DNA from: Bacteroidales bacterium
Lineage (GTDB): Bacteria; Bacteroidota; Bacteroidia; Bacteroidales; Marinilabiliaceae
Direction of reading: 5' to 3'
Assembly: GCA_004552385.1 (NCBI GenBank)
Contig: SFOL01000037.1
Coordinates: 1-15,910 of the forward strand
Length of the DNA stretch: 15,910 nucleotides
In this document: positions 7,595 through 15,637 of the stretch, piece by piece
How the letters are laid out: each line of letters begins with the position of its first letter
Position numbering within the stretch: position 1 is the stretch's first letter
Program-made: the position numbers and the translations under genes
Notes under the pieces: model-generated
What the model was told of the DNA's origin: nothing
The model's database searches: none
What the model saw: the letters and a program-made list of their open reading frames with translations, nothing else

Positions 7595-8425
7595 TTACTC
7601 TTTCCCTTCAAAGCTTTTGTTGTACTGCTCCATGGCGCGTGCGCTCATGCCCATCGATGAGAAGCCGCCGTCATGGAAGAGGTTCTGCATGGTGATCTTC
7701 TTCGTCAGGTCAGAGAACATCGTCACGACGAAGTTGGCGCACTCGTCGGCCGTCGCGTTTCCAAGTGGGCTCATGCGGTCCGAGAAGTCCATCAGTCCGC
7801 CGAAGCCCTGGATGCCAGATCCGGCCGTCGTCGCCGTCGGAGACTGCGACACCGTGTTGATGCGGACGTGGCGCTCGTGACCATATATGTAGCCAAAGCT
7901 CCTGCCTATGCTCTCCAACAGGGCCTTAGCGTCTGCCATGTCGTTATAGCCGTCAAACGTGCGCTGGGCGGCAACGTATGAGAGGGCGACTACCGAGCCC
8001 CACTCGCTTATCGCATCCATCTGATAGGCCACCTGCAGCATCTTGTGGAACGAGATGGCCGAGATGTCAAGCGTCTTGCCCAGAAAGTTATAGTCAAGGT
8101 TGGTGTATTCGCGCTTCTTGCGGACGTTGAGGCTCATGCCTATTGAGTGGAGGACGAAGTCTATCTTGCCGCCAAGAATCTCCTGAGACTTCTCGAAGAC
8201 GTTCTTCAAGTCGTCTACGCTCGTCGCGTCGGCGGGTATCAGCTCGGCGCCAGTCCTCTTGCTCAACTCTATGACCTCACCCATGCGGCAGGCGGCTGGG
8301 GTGTTCGATAGGGTGAAGATGGCACCCTGCTCCTTAGCCTTCTCGGCAACCTTCCAGGCTATCGACTTGTCGTTCAGTGCGCCGAAGATTATACCGCGCT
8401 TGCGTTCCAGTAAGTTCTGTAACAT
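7595..8425 (-). CDS. fabI: Enoyl-[acyl-carrier-protein] reductase (NADH)
   Basis: From the ATG at 8425 the product is 276 residues, normal for FabI, which performs the last reduction of each fatty-acid elongation cycle in the cytoplasm. It is a short-chain dehydrogenase-fold protein. Visible are the FabI-type nucleotide motif GIIFGALNDKSIAWKVA (11-27), the VLHSIG segment (91-96), and the active-site LSY with Y150 followed by Y160-x6-K167. These match the E. coli Y146, Y156 and K163. The segment VSQSPTATTAGSGI (192-205) replaces the E. coli GPIRTLA loop. The reading frame extends 25 codons further upstream to 8500. A perfect -7 box at 8473-8480 would put the transcript start inside that extension, so I place the start at 8425. 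It is a single-gene unit. Confidence 0.95.
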   Translation of the reverse strand: MLQNLLERKRGIIFGALNDKSIAWKVAEKAKEQGAIFTLSNTPAACRMGEVIELSKRTGAELIPADATSVDDLKNVFEKSQEILGGKIDFVLHSIGMSLNVRKKREYTNLDYNFLGKTLDISAISFHKMLQVAYQMDAISEWGSVVALSYVAAQRTFDGYNDMADAKALLESIGRSFGYIYGHERHVRINTVSQSPTATTAGSGIQGFGGLMDFSDRMSPLGNATADECANFVVTMFSDLTKKITMQNLFHDGGFSSMGMSARAMEQYNKSFEGKE

Positions 8426-8472
8426 TACGTGTGTCTTTGGTTTAGTTTCCCAAAACTGTTTTTGGACTGCGC

Positions 8473-8480
8473 CAAAGTTA
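8473..8480 (-). promoter_or_regulatory. fabI -7 promoter box
   Basis: Read on the minus strand this is TAACTTTG, a perfect TAnnTTTG match. It lies about 48 bases upstream of the chosen fabI ATG. The best -33-like TTTG on the minus strand is at 8505-8508, with a 24-base gap that is longer than typical, so the -33 element is uncertain. Confidence 0.6.
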
Positions 8481-8544
8481 CGACGTTTTGCTATCTGCAT
8501 ATTGCAAAATGTGTTAACAATAAATAAGTCTACGCCTTTTTTGT

Positions 8545-8587
8545 CTGTTTTGTCCTAATTTTGATCGAGTTCAATTCCTGTTTTGTC
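8545..8587 (+). repeat. Direct repeat CTGTTTTGTC flanking the dsbD -7 box
   Basis: Identical 10-mers occur at 8545-8554 and 8578-8587, start to start 33 bases, close to three helical turns. A one-mismatch copy, CTTTTTTGTC, sits at 8536-8545. They bracket the -7 box, as operator half-sites could. T-rich low-complexity sequence is the simpler explanation. Confidence 0.35.
8556..8563 (+). promoter_or_regulatory. dsbD-type gene -7 promoter box
   Basis: TAATTTTG fits TAnnTTTG and lies 40 bases before the ATG at 8604. No well-spaced -33 TTG is visible: the closest, at 8541-8543, is only 12 bases upstream. The box is flanked by two copies of the 10-mer CTGTTTTGTC, described separately. Confidence 0.5.
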
Positions 8588-8603
8588 TCATCACTTATTA
8601 TAT

Positions 8604-10589
8604 ATGAGCGTTTTCTACCGTTTGCTCTCGCTCCTTGTCGCAATTATGTCCGTCTGCCACGCGTCTTTCGCGCAGATGGTTCAGCCCGCGCACTTTAAGA
8701 CGTCTTTCCGTCAGGTCGCGCCGTCACGAGCCGAGATCGTTTTTTCCGCCACCATTGACGATGGATGGCATGTCTATTCCACAAGCCTGGGAGACGATGG
8801 GCCTATCTCCGCCTCCGTCATCGTGAACCAGCTGCAGGGTGTCGAACTTGACGGCCCTCTGCTGCCCCAAGGAGGCGAGATCAAGAAGTTCGACAATATG
8901 TTCGGCATGGAGCTGCGCTATTTCGAGGGCAAAGCAACTTTCGTTCAGCCTGTACGATTCGTAGCGGCCGATTATTCTATCGATGTCAGCCTTGAATACG
9001 GGGCTTGCAATGACCAGAATTGCACCCCTCCCTCTACCGTCGATTTCAAGACGTCCGGCCATTGCGACGCGCCATTGTCACAAGACGACGTCGCCGATTC
9101 TGCTCAGCAGACGCCGCCGCCCGCTCCCGCACGCGTCAAACCCGACGTGCCCGACTCGGCAACTCTTTCGGCCACATGGAGCCCCGTCGTCGACAAGCTT
9201 AAGGCTCATGCCGACGCGCTCTCCGCTTCCGCCGACATGCCGCTTTGGAAGATTCTCCTCGAGGGTCTGCTCGGCGGCCTGCTGGCCATTTTCACGCCTT
9301 GCGTCTGGCCCATCATCCCGCTAACGGTAAGTTTCTTCCTCAAGCGCAACAAGCAGAGGGGCAAGGCCGTCCGCGAGGCGCTGACTTATGGCGCCGCCAT
9401 TGTTGTAATATATGTCGCCCTCGGTCTCGTCGTCACTGGCTTGTGGGGGGCTAATAGGCTCAACGATTTGGCGACCAACGCGTTGTTCAATATCTTCTTC
9501 TGCCTCCTGCTCGTCGTTTTTGCCGCTTCTTTCCTCGGCGCGTTCGAGATTACGCTGCCCTCCTCGTGGACCGATAAGGTCGAGAGCCGAAAGAGCCGCG
9601 CGTCAGGCCTGGCCGCCATTTTCCTTATGGCGTTCACTCTCGCGCTCGTCTCGTTCTCCTGCACCGGACCTATAATCGGCTTCCTGCTTGTCGCGGTCTC
9701 CACTCAGGGCTCCATCCTTGCTCCCGCTGTGGGCATGCTCGGCTTCGCCCTCGCGCTTGCCGTCCCGTTCACTCTTTTCGCCCTCTTCCCAAGCCTCTTG
9801 CAGAGGGCGCCACGCTCTGGCGGGTGGATGAATGTCATCAAGGTAACCCTCGGCTTCGTTGAGCTCGCTTTCGCCCTCAAGTTCCTCTCCGTGGCCGACA
9901 TGGCTTATGGGTGGAGGATCTTGGATCGCGAGGTCTTCATTGCCCTCTGGGTGGTTATTTTTGGCCTGCTTGGCGCTTACCACCTTGGCTGGTTGCGCTT
10001 CAAGGCCGATTCGCCCGACCGTGCCGTGGGCGTGGGCAGTTTCTTTGCCGGTGCGGTCTCTGTGGCTTTCGCTGTCTACTTGTTGCCCGGATTGTGGGGC
10101 GCACCGCTTAAGGCGGTCAGCGCTTTTCTCCCGCCGTCCAGCACACAAGATTTCCGTCTTGGCCAGAGGAGCTTCGAGCCTCAATACACCGACTACGATG
10201 CCGCCATCGAGGCCGCTAAGTCGTCGGGCAAAGCCGTCCTGGTCGATTTCACTGGCTTCGGTTGCGTCAACTGCCGAAAGATGGAGGCGGCCGTCCTCTC
10301 CGATCCGCGCGTCTCTTCACTTATCGACAAGTGTTTCGTCTCGGTCTCCCTTTTTGTCGACGACAAGACCCCGCTCCCCGAGCCCATGGTCGTGGACGAT
10401 AACGGGGGCAAGCGCACTCTCCGAACCGTGGGCGATAAGTGGAGCTTTCTCCAGGCGCACAAGTTCGGAGCCAACACGCAGCCGTTCTATGTCGTAGTCG
10501 ACTCCTTAGGCAACCCGCTCTCGCCCTCCAGGTCTTATGACGAGGATGTGGACGCTTTCGCCGATTTTCTTAACGGCGCGTCAAGATAG
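8604..10589 (+). CDS. dsbD: DsbD-type thiol:disulfide interchange protein
   Basis: From the ATG at 8604 the product is 661 residues; a TTG at 8583 would add seven. A signal peptide ends near residue 23 (SFA|Q). The periplasmic alpha domain runs to about 155, with C135 and C140 in ACNDQNC. After a proline- and aspartate-rich linker come about eight membrane segments (215-510) carrying the cysteine pair C233 (TPCVWPIIPL) and C353 (SCTGPIIG). The C-terminal thioredoxin-like domain has C554-x-x-C557 in FGCVNCRKM and the likely cis-Pro in TQPFYVV. All three redox pairs needed to pass electrons from cytoplasmic thioredoxin to the periplasm are present, so it should be functional. Likely partners are DsbC-like, TlpA-like or peroxidase proteins encoded elsewhere. 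Confidence 0.93.
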   Translation: MSVFYRLLSLLVAIMSVCHASFAQMVQPAHFKTSFRQVAPSRAEIVFSATIDDGWHVYSTSLGDDGPISASVIVNQLQGVELDGPLLPQGGEIKKFDNMFGMELRYFEGKATFVQPVRFVAADYSIDVSLEYGACNDQNCTPPSTVDFKTSGHCDAPLSQDDVADSAQQTPPPAPARVKPDVPDSATLSATWSPVVDKLKAHADALSASADMPLWKILLEGLLGGLLAIFTPCVWPIIPLTVSFFLKRNKQRGKAVREALTYGAAIVVIYVALGLVVTGLWGANRLNDLATNALFNIFFCLLLVVFAASFLGAFEITLPSSWTDKVESRKSRASGLAAIFLMAFTLALVSFSCTGPIIGFLLVAVSTQGSILAPAVGMLGFALALAVPFTLFALFPSLLQRAPRSGGWMNVIKVTLGFVELAFALKFLSVADMAYGWRILDREVFIALWVVIFGLLGAYHLGWLRFKADSPDRAVGVGSFFAGAVSVAFAVYLLPGLWGAPLKAVSAFLPPSSTQDFRLGQRSFEPQYTDYDAAIEAAKSSGKAVLVDFTGFGCVNCRKMEAAVLSDPRVSSLIDKCFVSVSLFVDDKTPLPEPMVVDDNGGKRTLRTVGDKWSFLQAHKFGANTQPFYVVVDSLGNPLSPSRSYDEDVDAFADFLNGASR

Positions 10590-10610
10590 CGCGCCTCATG
10601 ACTTCTTTTT

Positions 10611-10660
10611 GGGGCGGCACTGATCTTCCTTTTCGGGGGGGCGGTGCCGCCCCTCCTTTC
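10611..10660 (+). terminator. Terminator after the dsbD-type gene
   Basis: GGGGCGGCAC (10611-10620) and GTGCCGCCCC (10644-10653) form a perfect 10-base-pair stem around a 23-base loop. A pyrimidine tail TCCTTTCT follows. The T tract is weak on the plus side; a run of five Ts just before the left arm does not help plus-strand termination. Confidence 0.7.
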
Positions 10661-10700
10661 TGTACTCTCTGTTCGCTCGTCTCCTGAGGGGCGCTAATTG

Positions 10701-10731
10701 TTGAATTGGGACGTTTTTTTCACTAACTTTG
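10701..10731 (+). promoter_or_regulatory. Promoter of the LptF/G-type permease gene (probably also ribBA)
   Basis: The -33 TTG (10701-10703) and -7 TAACTTTG (10724-10731) are separated by 20 bases, matching the Bacteroidetes sigma-ABfr arrangement. The ATG at 10749 is 18 bases downstream of the -7 box, so the leader is very short. Confidence 0.75.
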
Positions 10732-10748
10732 AAACCCTATAGGCTAAT

Positions 10749-12260
10749 ATGAAGAAGCTGCATATGTTTGTCCTCGGCAATTACGCCGGGCCGCTCGCGA
10801 TGACGTTTTTCATCTCTCTCTTCATCCTTGTCATGCAAGGGTTGTGGAGGTATGTTGACGATATTGTGGGCAAAGGGCTGGAGGTCAGCGTCATGGCCGA
10901 ACTGCTTTTCTACGTCGCTCTTCAGGTTGTGCCTATGGCTCTCCCCCTCGCCATCCTACTCGCCTCGCTAATGACGTTTGGCAACCTTGGCGAGAATTAT
11001 GAGCTCACAGCCATGAAGGCCAGCGGAATCTCGCTCTTCCGTATCATGAAGCCGCTTATCATAGTGACAGGTGTCGTCTCCGTCATGGCCTTCTGGTTCT
11101 CCAACAACATCTTGCCCGTAGCCAATCTCAAGTTCTATACGCTCCTCTACAGCGTTCGCCAGCAGCGACCCGAGCTCGAGCTCAAAGAGCGCGTCTACTA
11201 TGACGGCATCGACGGCTTCCGTATCAAGATCGGCCACAAGGATCGAAAGACCGGAATGCTCTATGACCTTATTATTCACGACCATCGCGACCGCATCAAC
11301 AGAAACATCAATGTCACTATGGCCGACTCCGGCAAGATGGATATCGACAACAAGGCCGGCATGATCAGGCTCGTCCTCTACAGCGGCGTCACCTATGACG
11401 AGAAGGTGACAATGGGAAACAAGAGGATGACTGACAGGGATAGGCAGCTCTACCGCCATGATGCCTTCTCACAAGAGGTCTTCCAAATCAAGGTCGACGG
11501 CCTGGACTTCTCCAGGACCAGCGAGGATGTCTTTAAGACCAACGACAGGATGAAGAACCTCGCGCAGCTCAACCAGGACGGCGACTCGATCCGCTTCCGT
11601 TGCGACTCGATCACAAACCTCCTTCGGACAGACGTCAAAGGTTTTACGCTCAAAAAGGCCAATTTCCGTTTCAAGAACGACTCTCTCCTCGCTCTTGCTC
11701 TCGACACCGCCTGCGTTATTAATGTGGACAGCGTCGCCAAGGCGCTTACCCCGCGCAAGGTGCACACTGCAATGCAGAACGCGCTCCGACTCGCAAAGGG
11801 CAACAAGCAACTTGTCGACGAACGGGTCATGAATTTCGAGAACGAGAAGCTCAAGGTCAACAGGCATCTTATGGAGATGCACCGCAAGTTCTCGCTTCCC
11901 GTCGCGTGCCTCATCTTTTTCTTTATCGGAGCTCCGCTCGGTGCCATCATACGCAAGGGTGGTCTCGGGACGCCTATCGTCATCTCCATCATCTTCTTCA
12001 TCTTCTACTACGTCATTGACACTTTCGGGGCCAAGATGGCCAGGGAGGACGTGTGGCCCGTCTGGTGCGGCATGTGGCTCTCAACGGGTGTGCTCGCCGC
12101 CATCGGCTCTTTCCTTACATACAAGTCGGCTACCGACTCTGCGCTCTTCCGTTCCGAGGCTTATGGACGAGTGGCTGACAAGATTAAGGACATTATCCGG
12201 AAAAGGCGCCTCGCCAAGCTCAAGAAACGACGAGACGAGGGCGACCCCATGGCTTTCTGA
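10749..12260 (+). CDS. LptF/LptG family permease (YjgP/YjgQ)
   Basis: This 503-residue inner-membrane protein has the family layout. Three N-terminal membrane segments (about 12-34, 48-76, 98-120) are followed by a long periplasmic region (about 125-385), then three C-terminal segments (about 392-412, 415-435, 443-465). The conserved N-terminal pattern ends in LGENYELTAMKASGISLFRIM (78-98), and SLPVACLIFFFIGAPLGAI opens the C-terminal half. LptF and LptG pair with the ATPase LptB to push LPS from the inner membrane into the Lpt bridge. Sequence reading alone does not tell LptF from LptG. The periplasmic part is longer than in E. coli LptF/G (both about 360 residues), as in other Bacteroidetes members. 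The charged tail after 470 is rich in Lys and Arg. ribBA follows after 70 bases. Confidence 0.88.
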   Translation: MKKLHMFVLGNYAGPLAMTFFISLFILVMQGLWRYVDDIVGKGLEVSVMAELLFYVALQVVPMALPLAILLASLMTFGNLGENYELTAMKASGISLFRIMKPLIIVTGVVSVMAFWFSNNILPVANLKFYTLLYSVRQQRPELELKERVYYDGIDGFRIKIGHKDRKTGMLYDLIIHDHRDRINRNINVTMADSGKMDIDNKAGMIRLVLYSGVTYDEKVTMGNKRMTDRDRQLYRHDAFSQEVFQIKVDGLDFSRTSEDVFKTNDRMKNLAQLNQDGDSIRFRCDSITNLLRTDVKGFTLKKANFRFKNDSLLALALDTACVINVDSVAKALTPRKVHTAMQNALRLAKGNKQLVDERVMNFENEKLKVNRHLMEMHRKFSLPVACLIFFFIGAPLGAIIRKGGLGTPIVISIIFFIFYYVIDTFGAKMAREDVWPVWCGMWLSTGVLAAIGSFLTYKSATDSALFRSEAYGRVADKIKDIIRKRRLAKLKKRRDEGDPMAF

Positions 12261-12330
12261 CGCTCCCGTGTGTCGAGCGCCCGATACTTCATCTTCTGTT
12301 TCGAAACTGATTTTGATTTAACCATATACA

Positions 12331-13563
12331 ATGGATATTAATAATCCCGACGCCCGCGAGCGTCTCGATAAGATTGAGGACGCCATCGAGGCGTTCAAGC
12401 GTGGCGAGTTCGTAATCGTGGTCGACGATGAGGATCGCGAGAACGAGGGCGATTTCATCACTGCCGCCGAGCTCATCACGCCCGAAAAGGTCAATTTCAT
12501 GCTCAAAAACGGTCGAGGAGTCCTTTGCGCGCCACTCTCTATCGACCGGTGCGAGCAACTTGAGCTGCCACACATGGTGGCCGATAACACTTCCATCCTC
12601 GGAACGCCTTTTACCGTCTCCGTCGACCTCCTCGACGGCTGCACCACGGGTGTCTCAATCCATGACCGCGCCGCCACTATCAAGGCTTTGGCCGACCCGG
12701 CGCGACGCCCCACCGATTTCGGCCGACCTGGACACATCAACCCTCTCTATGCGCAGAACAGGGGAGTCATTCGCCGGGCTGGGCATACCGAGGCGGCTAT
12801 TGATCTCGCTCGGCTCGCCGGTCTGCAGCCTGCCGCCGCGCTCATCGAGATTATGAATGAGGATGGCTCTATGGCACGCCTCCCTCAGTTGAGGCAGATT
12901 GCCAAGGAGAACAATATGAGGCTCATTTCCATCAAGGATCTTATCGCCTACCGGCTCAGGACCGAGACTCTCGTCTCGCGCGGCTCCGAGGTGCACCTCC
13001 CCACTCAATATGGCGACTTCCGTCTCATCCCGTTTCGACAGCAGAGTAACGGCAAGGAGCACATCGCCCTCATCAAGGGCGAGTGGCAGGCCGATGAGCC
13101 CATCCTCGTGAGGGTTCACTCCTCGTGCATGACTGGCGACATCTTCGGCTCCATGCGATGCGAGTGTGGCGAGCAGCTTCATAAGGCTATGCAGACCATC
13201 GACAAGGAGGGTAAGGGTGTCATCGTATACCTCAACCAGGAGGGGAGAGGGATTGGCCTTATGGCAAAAATCGAGGCCTACAGGCTTCAGGAGCAAGGAC
13301 TTGATACTGTCGACGCCAACGTCCACCTTGGCTTCGACCCCGACGAGCGAGACTACGGTGTCGGCGCGTCAATTCTCAAGGAGCTCGGTGTGCACCGCAT
13401 GAGGCTCATGACAAACAACCCCGTCAAACGCGTCGGACTTGAATCTTACGGTCTCGAAATTGTTGAGAATGTGCCTATTGAGATTCAACCTAATATGTAT
13501 AACGAGTACTATATGCACACCAAGAAAGTGCGTATGGGGCATAATCTCCACCTCGTGAAATAG
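12331..13563 (+). CDS. ribBA: Bifunctional 3,4-dihydroxy-2-butanone-4-phosphate synthase / GTP cyclohydrolase II
   Basis: The 410-residue protein has two full riboflavin-pathway domains. The RibB-type part (about 14-210) converts ribulose-5-phosphate to dihydroxybutanone phosphate. It shows the acidic motif VVDDEDRENEGD (30-41), CTTGVSIHDRA (104-114), RPGHINPL (132-139) and GHTEAAIDL with H152. The RibA-type part (about 215-405) opens the GTP ring. It has the zinc cysteines C266, C277 and C279 in CMTGDIFGSMRCECG, NQEGRGIGL (302-310), DYGVGA (341-346) and the terminal TNNPVKRVGLESYGLEI. Both active sites look intact, unlike many fused proteins in which the RibA half has degenerated. With no other promoter matching the consensus in the 70-base gap, it probably shares the permease promoter. 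A near-consensus TGATTTTG at 12308-12315 is a weaker alternative. Confidence 0.97.
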   Translation: MDINNPDARERLDKIEDAIEAFKRGEFVIVVDDEDRENEGDFITAAELITPEKVNFMLKNGRGVLCAPLSIDRCEQLELPHMVADNTSILGTPFTVSVDLLDGCTTGVSIHDRAATIKALADPARRPTDFGRPGHINPLYAQNRGVIRRAGHTEAAIDLARLAGLQPAAALIEIMNEDGSMARLPQLRQIAKENNMRLISIKDLIAYRLRTETLVSRGSEVHLPTQYGDFRLIPFRQQSNGKEHIALIKGEWQADEPILVRVHSSCMTGDIFGSMRCECGEQLHKAMQTIDKEGKGVIVYLNQEGRGIGLMAKIEAYRLQEQGLDTVDANVHLGFDPDERDYGVGASILKELGVHRMRLMTNNPVKRVGLESYGLEIVENVPIEIQPNMYNEYYMHTKKVRMGHNLHLVK

Positions 13564-13600
13564 GGTGGGGCTCTTTCTGCCAGACTTTTTGTCTCGATGC

Positions 13601-13649
13601 GCGATTGGCGGTGGCGATTTCAATGTCGCTCCCGCCAATCGCTCTTTTT
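13601..13649 (+). terminator. Strong intrinsic terminator after ribBA
   Basis: GCGATTGGCGG (13601-13611) and CCGCCAATCGC (13632-13642) are a perfect 11-base-pair stem. Inside it, GCGA and TCGC (13614-13617 and 13626-13629) extend the hairpin. It is followed by TCTTTTT. A smaller AGAC-TTTTT-GTCT hairpin lies just upstream near 13582-13594. Confidence 0.92.
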
Positions 13650-13761
13650 GACTGTGCTTAACCCTTTCCGCCTCATTCTTTTCTCAACTCGTCAATCCGA
13701 TATAGGTCAAGCATGCTATCTTTTTTGGGGGATAAAAATATGGCAAGTTCTATGATATGTG

Positions 13762-13769
13762 TAACTTTG
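13762..13769 (+). promoter_or_regulatory. -7 box of the OmpP1/FadL-type gene
   Basis: TAACTTTG is a perfect -7 match 30 bases before the GTG start. The expected -33 position (about 13740) shows only a poor TGG; a T-rich TTTG at 13724-13727 is too far upstream. The surrounding AT-rich DNA contrasts with the genes on either side. Confidence 0.6.
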
Positions 13770-13799
13770 TTCCAATATAATCTTTAATATCTCCAAAAA

Positions 13800-15362
13800 G
13801 TGAAGCGACACTTTATCGCAATTTGTCTGATGGCCATGAGCCTGACGACAGCTACCGCCGGCGGTCTGCTGACTAATACTAATCAGAATGTGGCATTTCT
13901 GAGAAACCCGTGTCGCGATGCCTCTATTGGCATTGACGGCGTTTACAGCAACCCCGCAGGCGTGCTTTTCCTCCCGGAGGGATTTCACCTCTCGCTCAAC
14001 ATACAGAGTGCGCACCAGACTCGCACGGTGACGTCTACTTTCGCCGGCTTCGCCTTCGGCAAGGATAATGGCGGCGAGTCGCGTAAGGTTTTCGAGGGTG
14101 AGGCGCATGCGCCTGTCGTCCCCTCTGTTCAGGCCGCCTACAACAAGGGCAGGTGGAGCTGGCAAGCCGGCTTCGCTGTCACTGGTGGCGGTGGTAAGTG
14201 CGTCTTCGATGACGGTTTAGGCTCGTTCGAGAGCATTGTCAGTCTCCTGCCTATGCTTGGTCCAAGCCTTGGGCTTGACGTCAAGGGCTACGATTACGAC
14301 AGCTACCTCAAGGGCCGACAGTATTATTTTGGTCTTCAGCTCGGCTCCGCCTATAAGATTACTGACAATCTCTCCCTCTACGCTGGCGTCCGCCTTACAT
14401 ACGGGTCTTGCAATTACCACGGCTACCTGCGCGACATTCAGGTCGATATGGGCAACGGCTATATCGGCGCATCGTCTTTCTTCGCTCAGCTCTACGAAAA
14501 GGCTGTCGCCGGATCGGCGCAATGCTCCGAGGCCGCCGCTTTTTACCGTGCCAATGGCGACGAGGCCACCGCACTGCAATATGAGGCTATGGCGCTCAAG
14601 CTCAAAGGCCAGGGAGAGGCTGCGGGGGCCATGGCAAAGGCTACGACCGACGTGACCCTCAACTGCGACCAGACGGGCTTCGGTGCTGCCCCCACCATCG
14701 GGCTGCACTACAAGCTATGGCATCTCGACTTCGCCGTCAAATATGATTTCCGCATCAAGATGACGCTTAAGAATGTGTCTGCCAATAGTGAGAGCGCGGA
14801 GTCTATCTCTTCGCTACGTAAATTCGCCGATGGCAATGAGATCCGCGAGGACAATCCCGCGCTCTTTACGGCAGGCGTGAGCTGGCAGATTATTAAGCCT
14901 CTGCGCTTTTCTGTAGGCTATCACCACTTTTTTGATAAAGATGCCAAGCTCTACGCCGATATGCAGAAGAAACTTGACGGCGACACCAATGAGTTCCTCG
15001 CTGGTTTGGAGTTCGATGTCTGTAAGCCGCTCATGCTCAGCGTCGGCATTCAGAGCACCAATTATCAGTTCTCCGACGACTATATGAACGATATCAGTTT
15101 CAATGTCAGCTCCTACACCGTCGGATGCGGCGCCTGCGTGAGGGTCTCTGACCGTGTGAAGATTAATGTCGCCTATTTCCAGACCAACTATAAGACCTAC
15201 GACAAGTCTACCTCCGACTACAATAACCTTTCTCTGCTCGTCAATTCTTTCACTTCAAGCCAGGCGGGATCTGCCCTTGCGCAAAGTGGTGCTCTGGCTG
15301 GCTCCGATTCTTTCACAAGAACAAACAAGGCTTTCGGTCTTGGAGTGGATCTTTCTTTCTAA
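13800..15362 (+). CDS. OmpP1/FadL family outer-membrane protein
   Basis: The 520-residue product starts with a GTG. That start is preferred because it gives a complete signal peptide (Lys-Arg, hydrophobic core to residue 16, cleavage near ATA|GG at 20-21); the internal ATG at 13830 would cut into it. After the signal come NVAFLRNPCRDASIGIDGVY (30-49) and SNPAGVLFLPEGFHLSLN, the N-terminal plug pattern of OmpP1/FadL proteins, then many amphipathic beta strands. It ends in GLGVDLSF with the C-terminal Phe expected for Bam-dependent insertion. FadL itself imports long-chain fatty acids; Bacteroidetes members have no settled substrate, so hydrophobic-compound transport is family inference. Residues 225-281 are Ala/Glu/Lys-rich and probably helical, standing out from the beta-barrel. 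It is a monocistronic unit with its own promoter and terminator. Confidence 0.87.
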   Translation: MKRHFIAICLMAMSLTTATAGGLLTNTNQNVAFLRNPCRDASIGIDGVYSNPAGVLFLPEGFHLSLNIQSAHQTRTVTSTFAGFAFGKDNGGESRKVFEGEAHAPVVPSVQAAYNKGRWSWQAGFAVTGGGGKCVFDDGLGSFESIVSLLPMLGPSLGLDVKGYDYDSYLKGRQYYFGLQLGSAYKITDNLSLYAGVRLTYGSCNYHGYLRDIQVDMGNGYIGASSFFAQLYEKAVAGSAQCSEAAAFYRANGDEATALQYEAMALKLKGQGEAAGAMAKATTDVTLNCDQTGFGAAPTIGLHYKLWHLDFAVKYDFRIKMTLKNVSANSESAESISSLRKFADGNEIREDNPALFTAGVSWQIIKPLRFSVGYHHFFDKDAKLYADMQKKLDGDTNEFLAGLEFDVCKPLMLSVGIQSTNYQFSDDYMNDISFNVSSYTVGCGACVRVSDRVKINVAYFQTNYKTYDKSTSDYNNLSLLVNSFTSSQAGSALAQSGALAGSDSFTRTNKAFGLGVDLSF

Positions 15363-15437
15363 GCAAATCAAGTGTGAAAACACATCTCCTCTACTCGTTA
15401 TTTTCTGAGTAACGACTGATAGCGTATCCCTCAAAGG

Positions 15438-15477
15438 CTCCCATTCGAGACCATCTATCCTCGGATGGGGGTCTTTT
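15438..15477 (+). terminator. Terminator after the OmpP1/FadL-type gene
   Basis: CTCCCATTCGAG (15438-15449) pairs with CTCGGATGGGGG (15460-15471) in a 12-pair stem that includes G-U pairs, closing a 10-base loop. TCTTTT follows immediately. It lies 76 bases after the stop codon. Confidence 0.85.
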
Positions 15478-15601
15478 CCGTCTCGTCATATCCTATATGT
15501 TTTTGTTTTATTATCTTTTAACAATCCTCTCAACGTCCTGACACTCAGAGCGAACCCGCTTTAGCCCCCGCCCCTCCAGGGGGAATAGTGACGCCCGCCC
15601 C

Positions 15602-15631
15602 TTGCAAAAACAAAAAGTCCCCTTAACTTTG
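15602..15631 (+). promoter_or_regulatory. rRNA operon promoter
   Basis: The -33 TTG at 15602-15604 and -7 TAACTTTG at 15624-15631 are 19 bases apart, a full Bacteroidetes match. It lies roughly 190 bases before the 16S start, as expected for an rrn leader. The AT-rich block at 15485-15525 lies well upstream, beyond the usual reach of an UP element. Confidence 0.75.
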
Positions 15632-15637
15632 CACCCG

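Noticed and set aside
8583..8603. TTG start seven codons upstream for the dsbD-type protein
   Set aside because: The ATG at 8604 gives a normal signal peptide, and no ribosome binding site favours the TTG.
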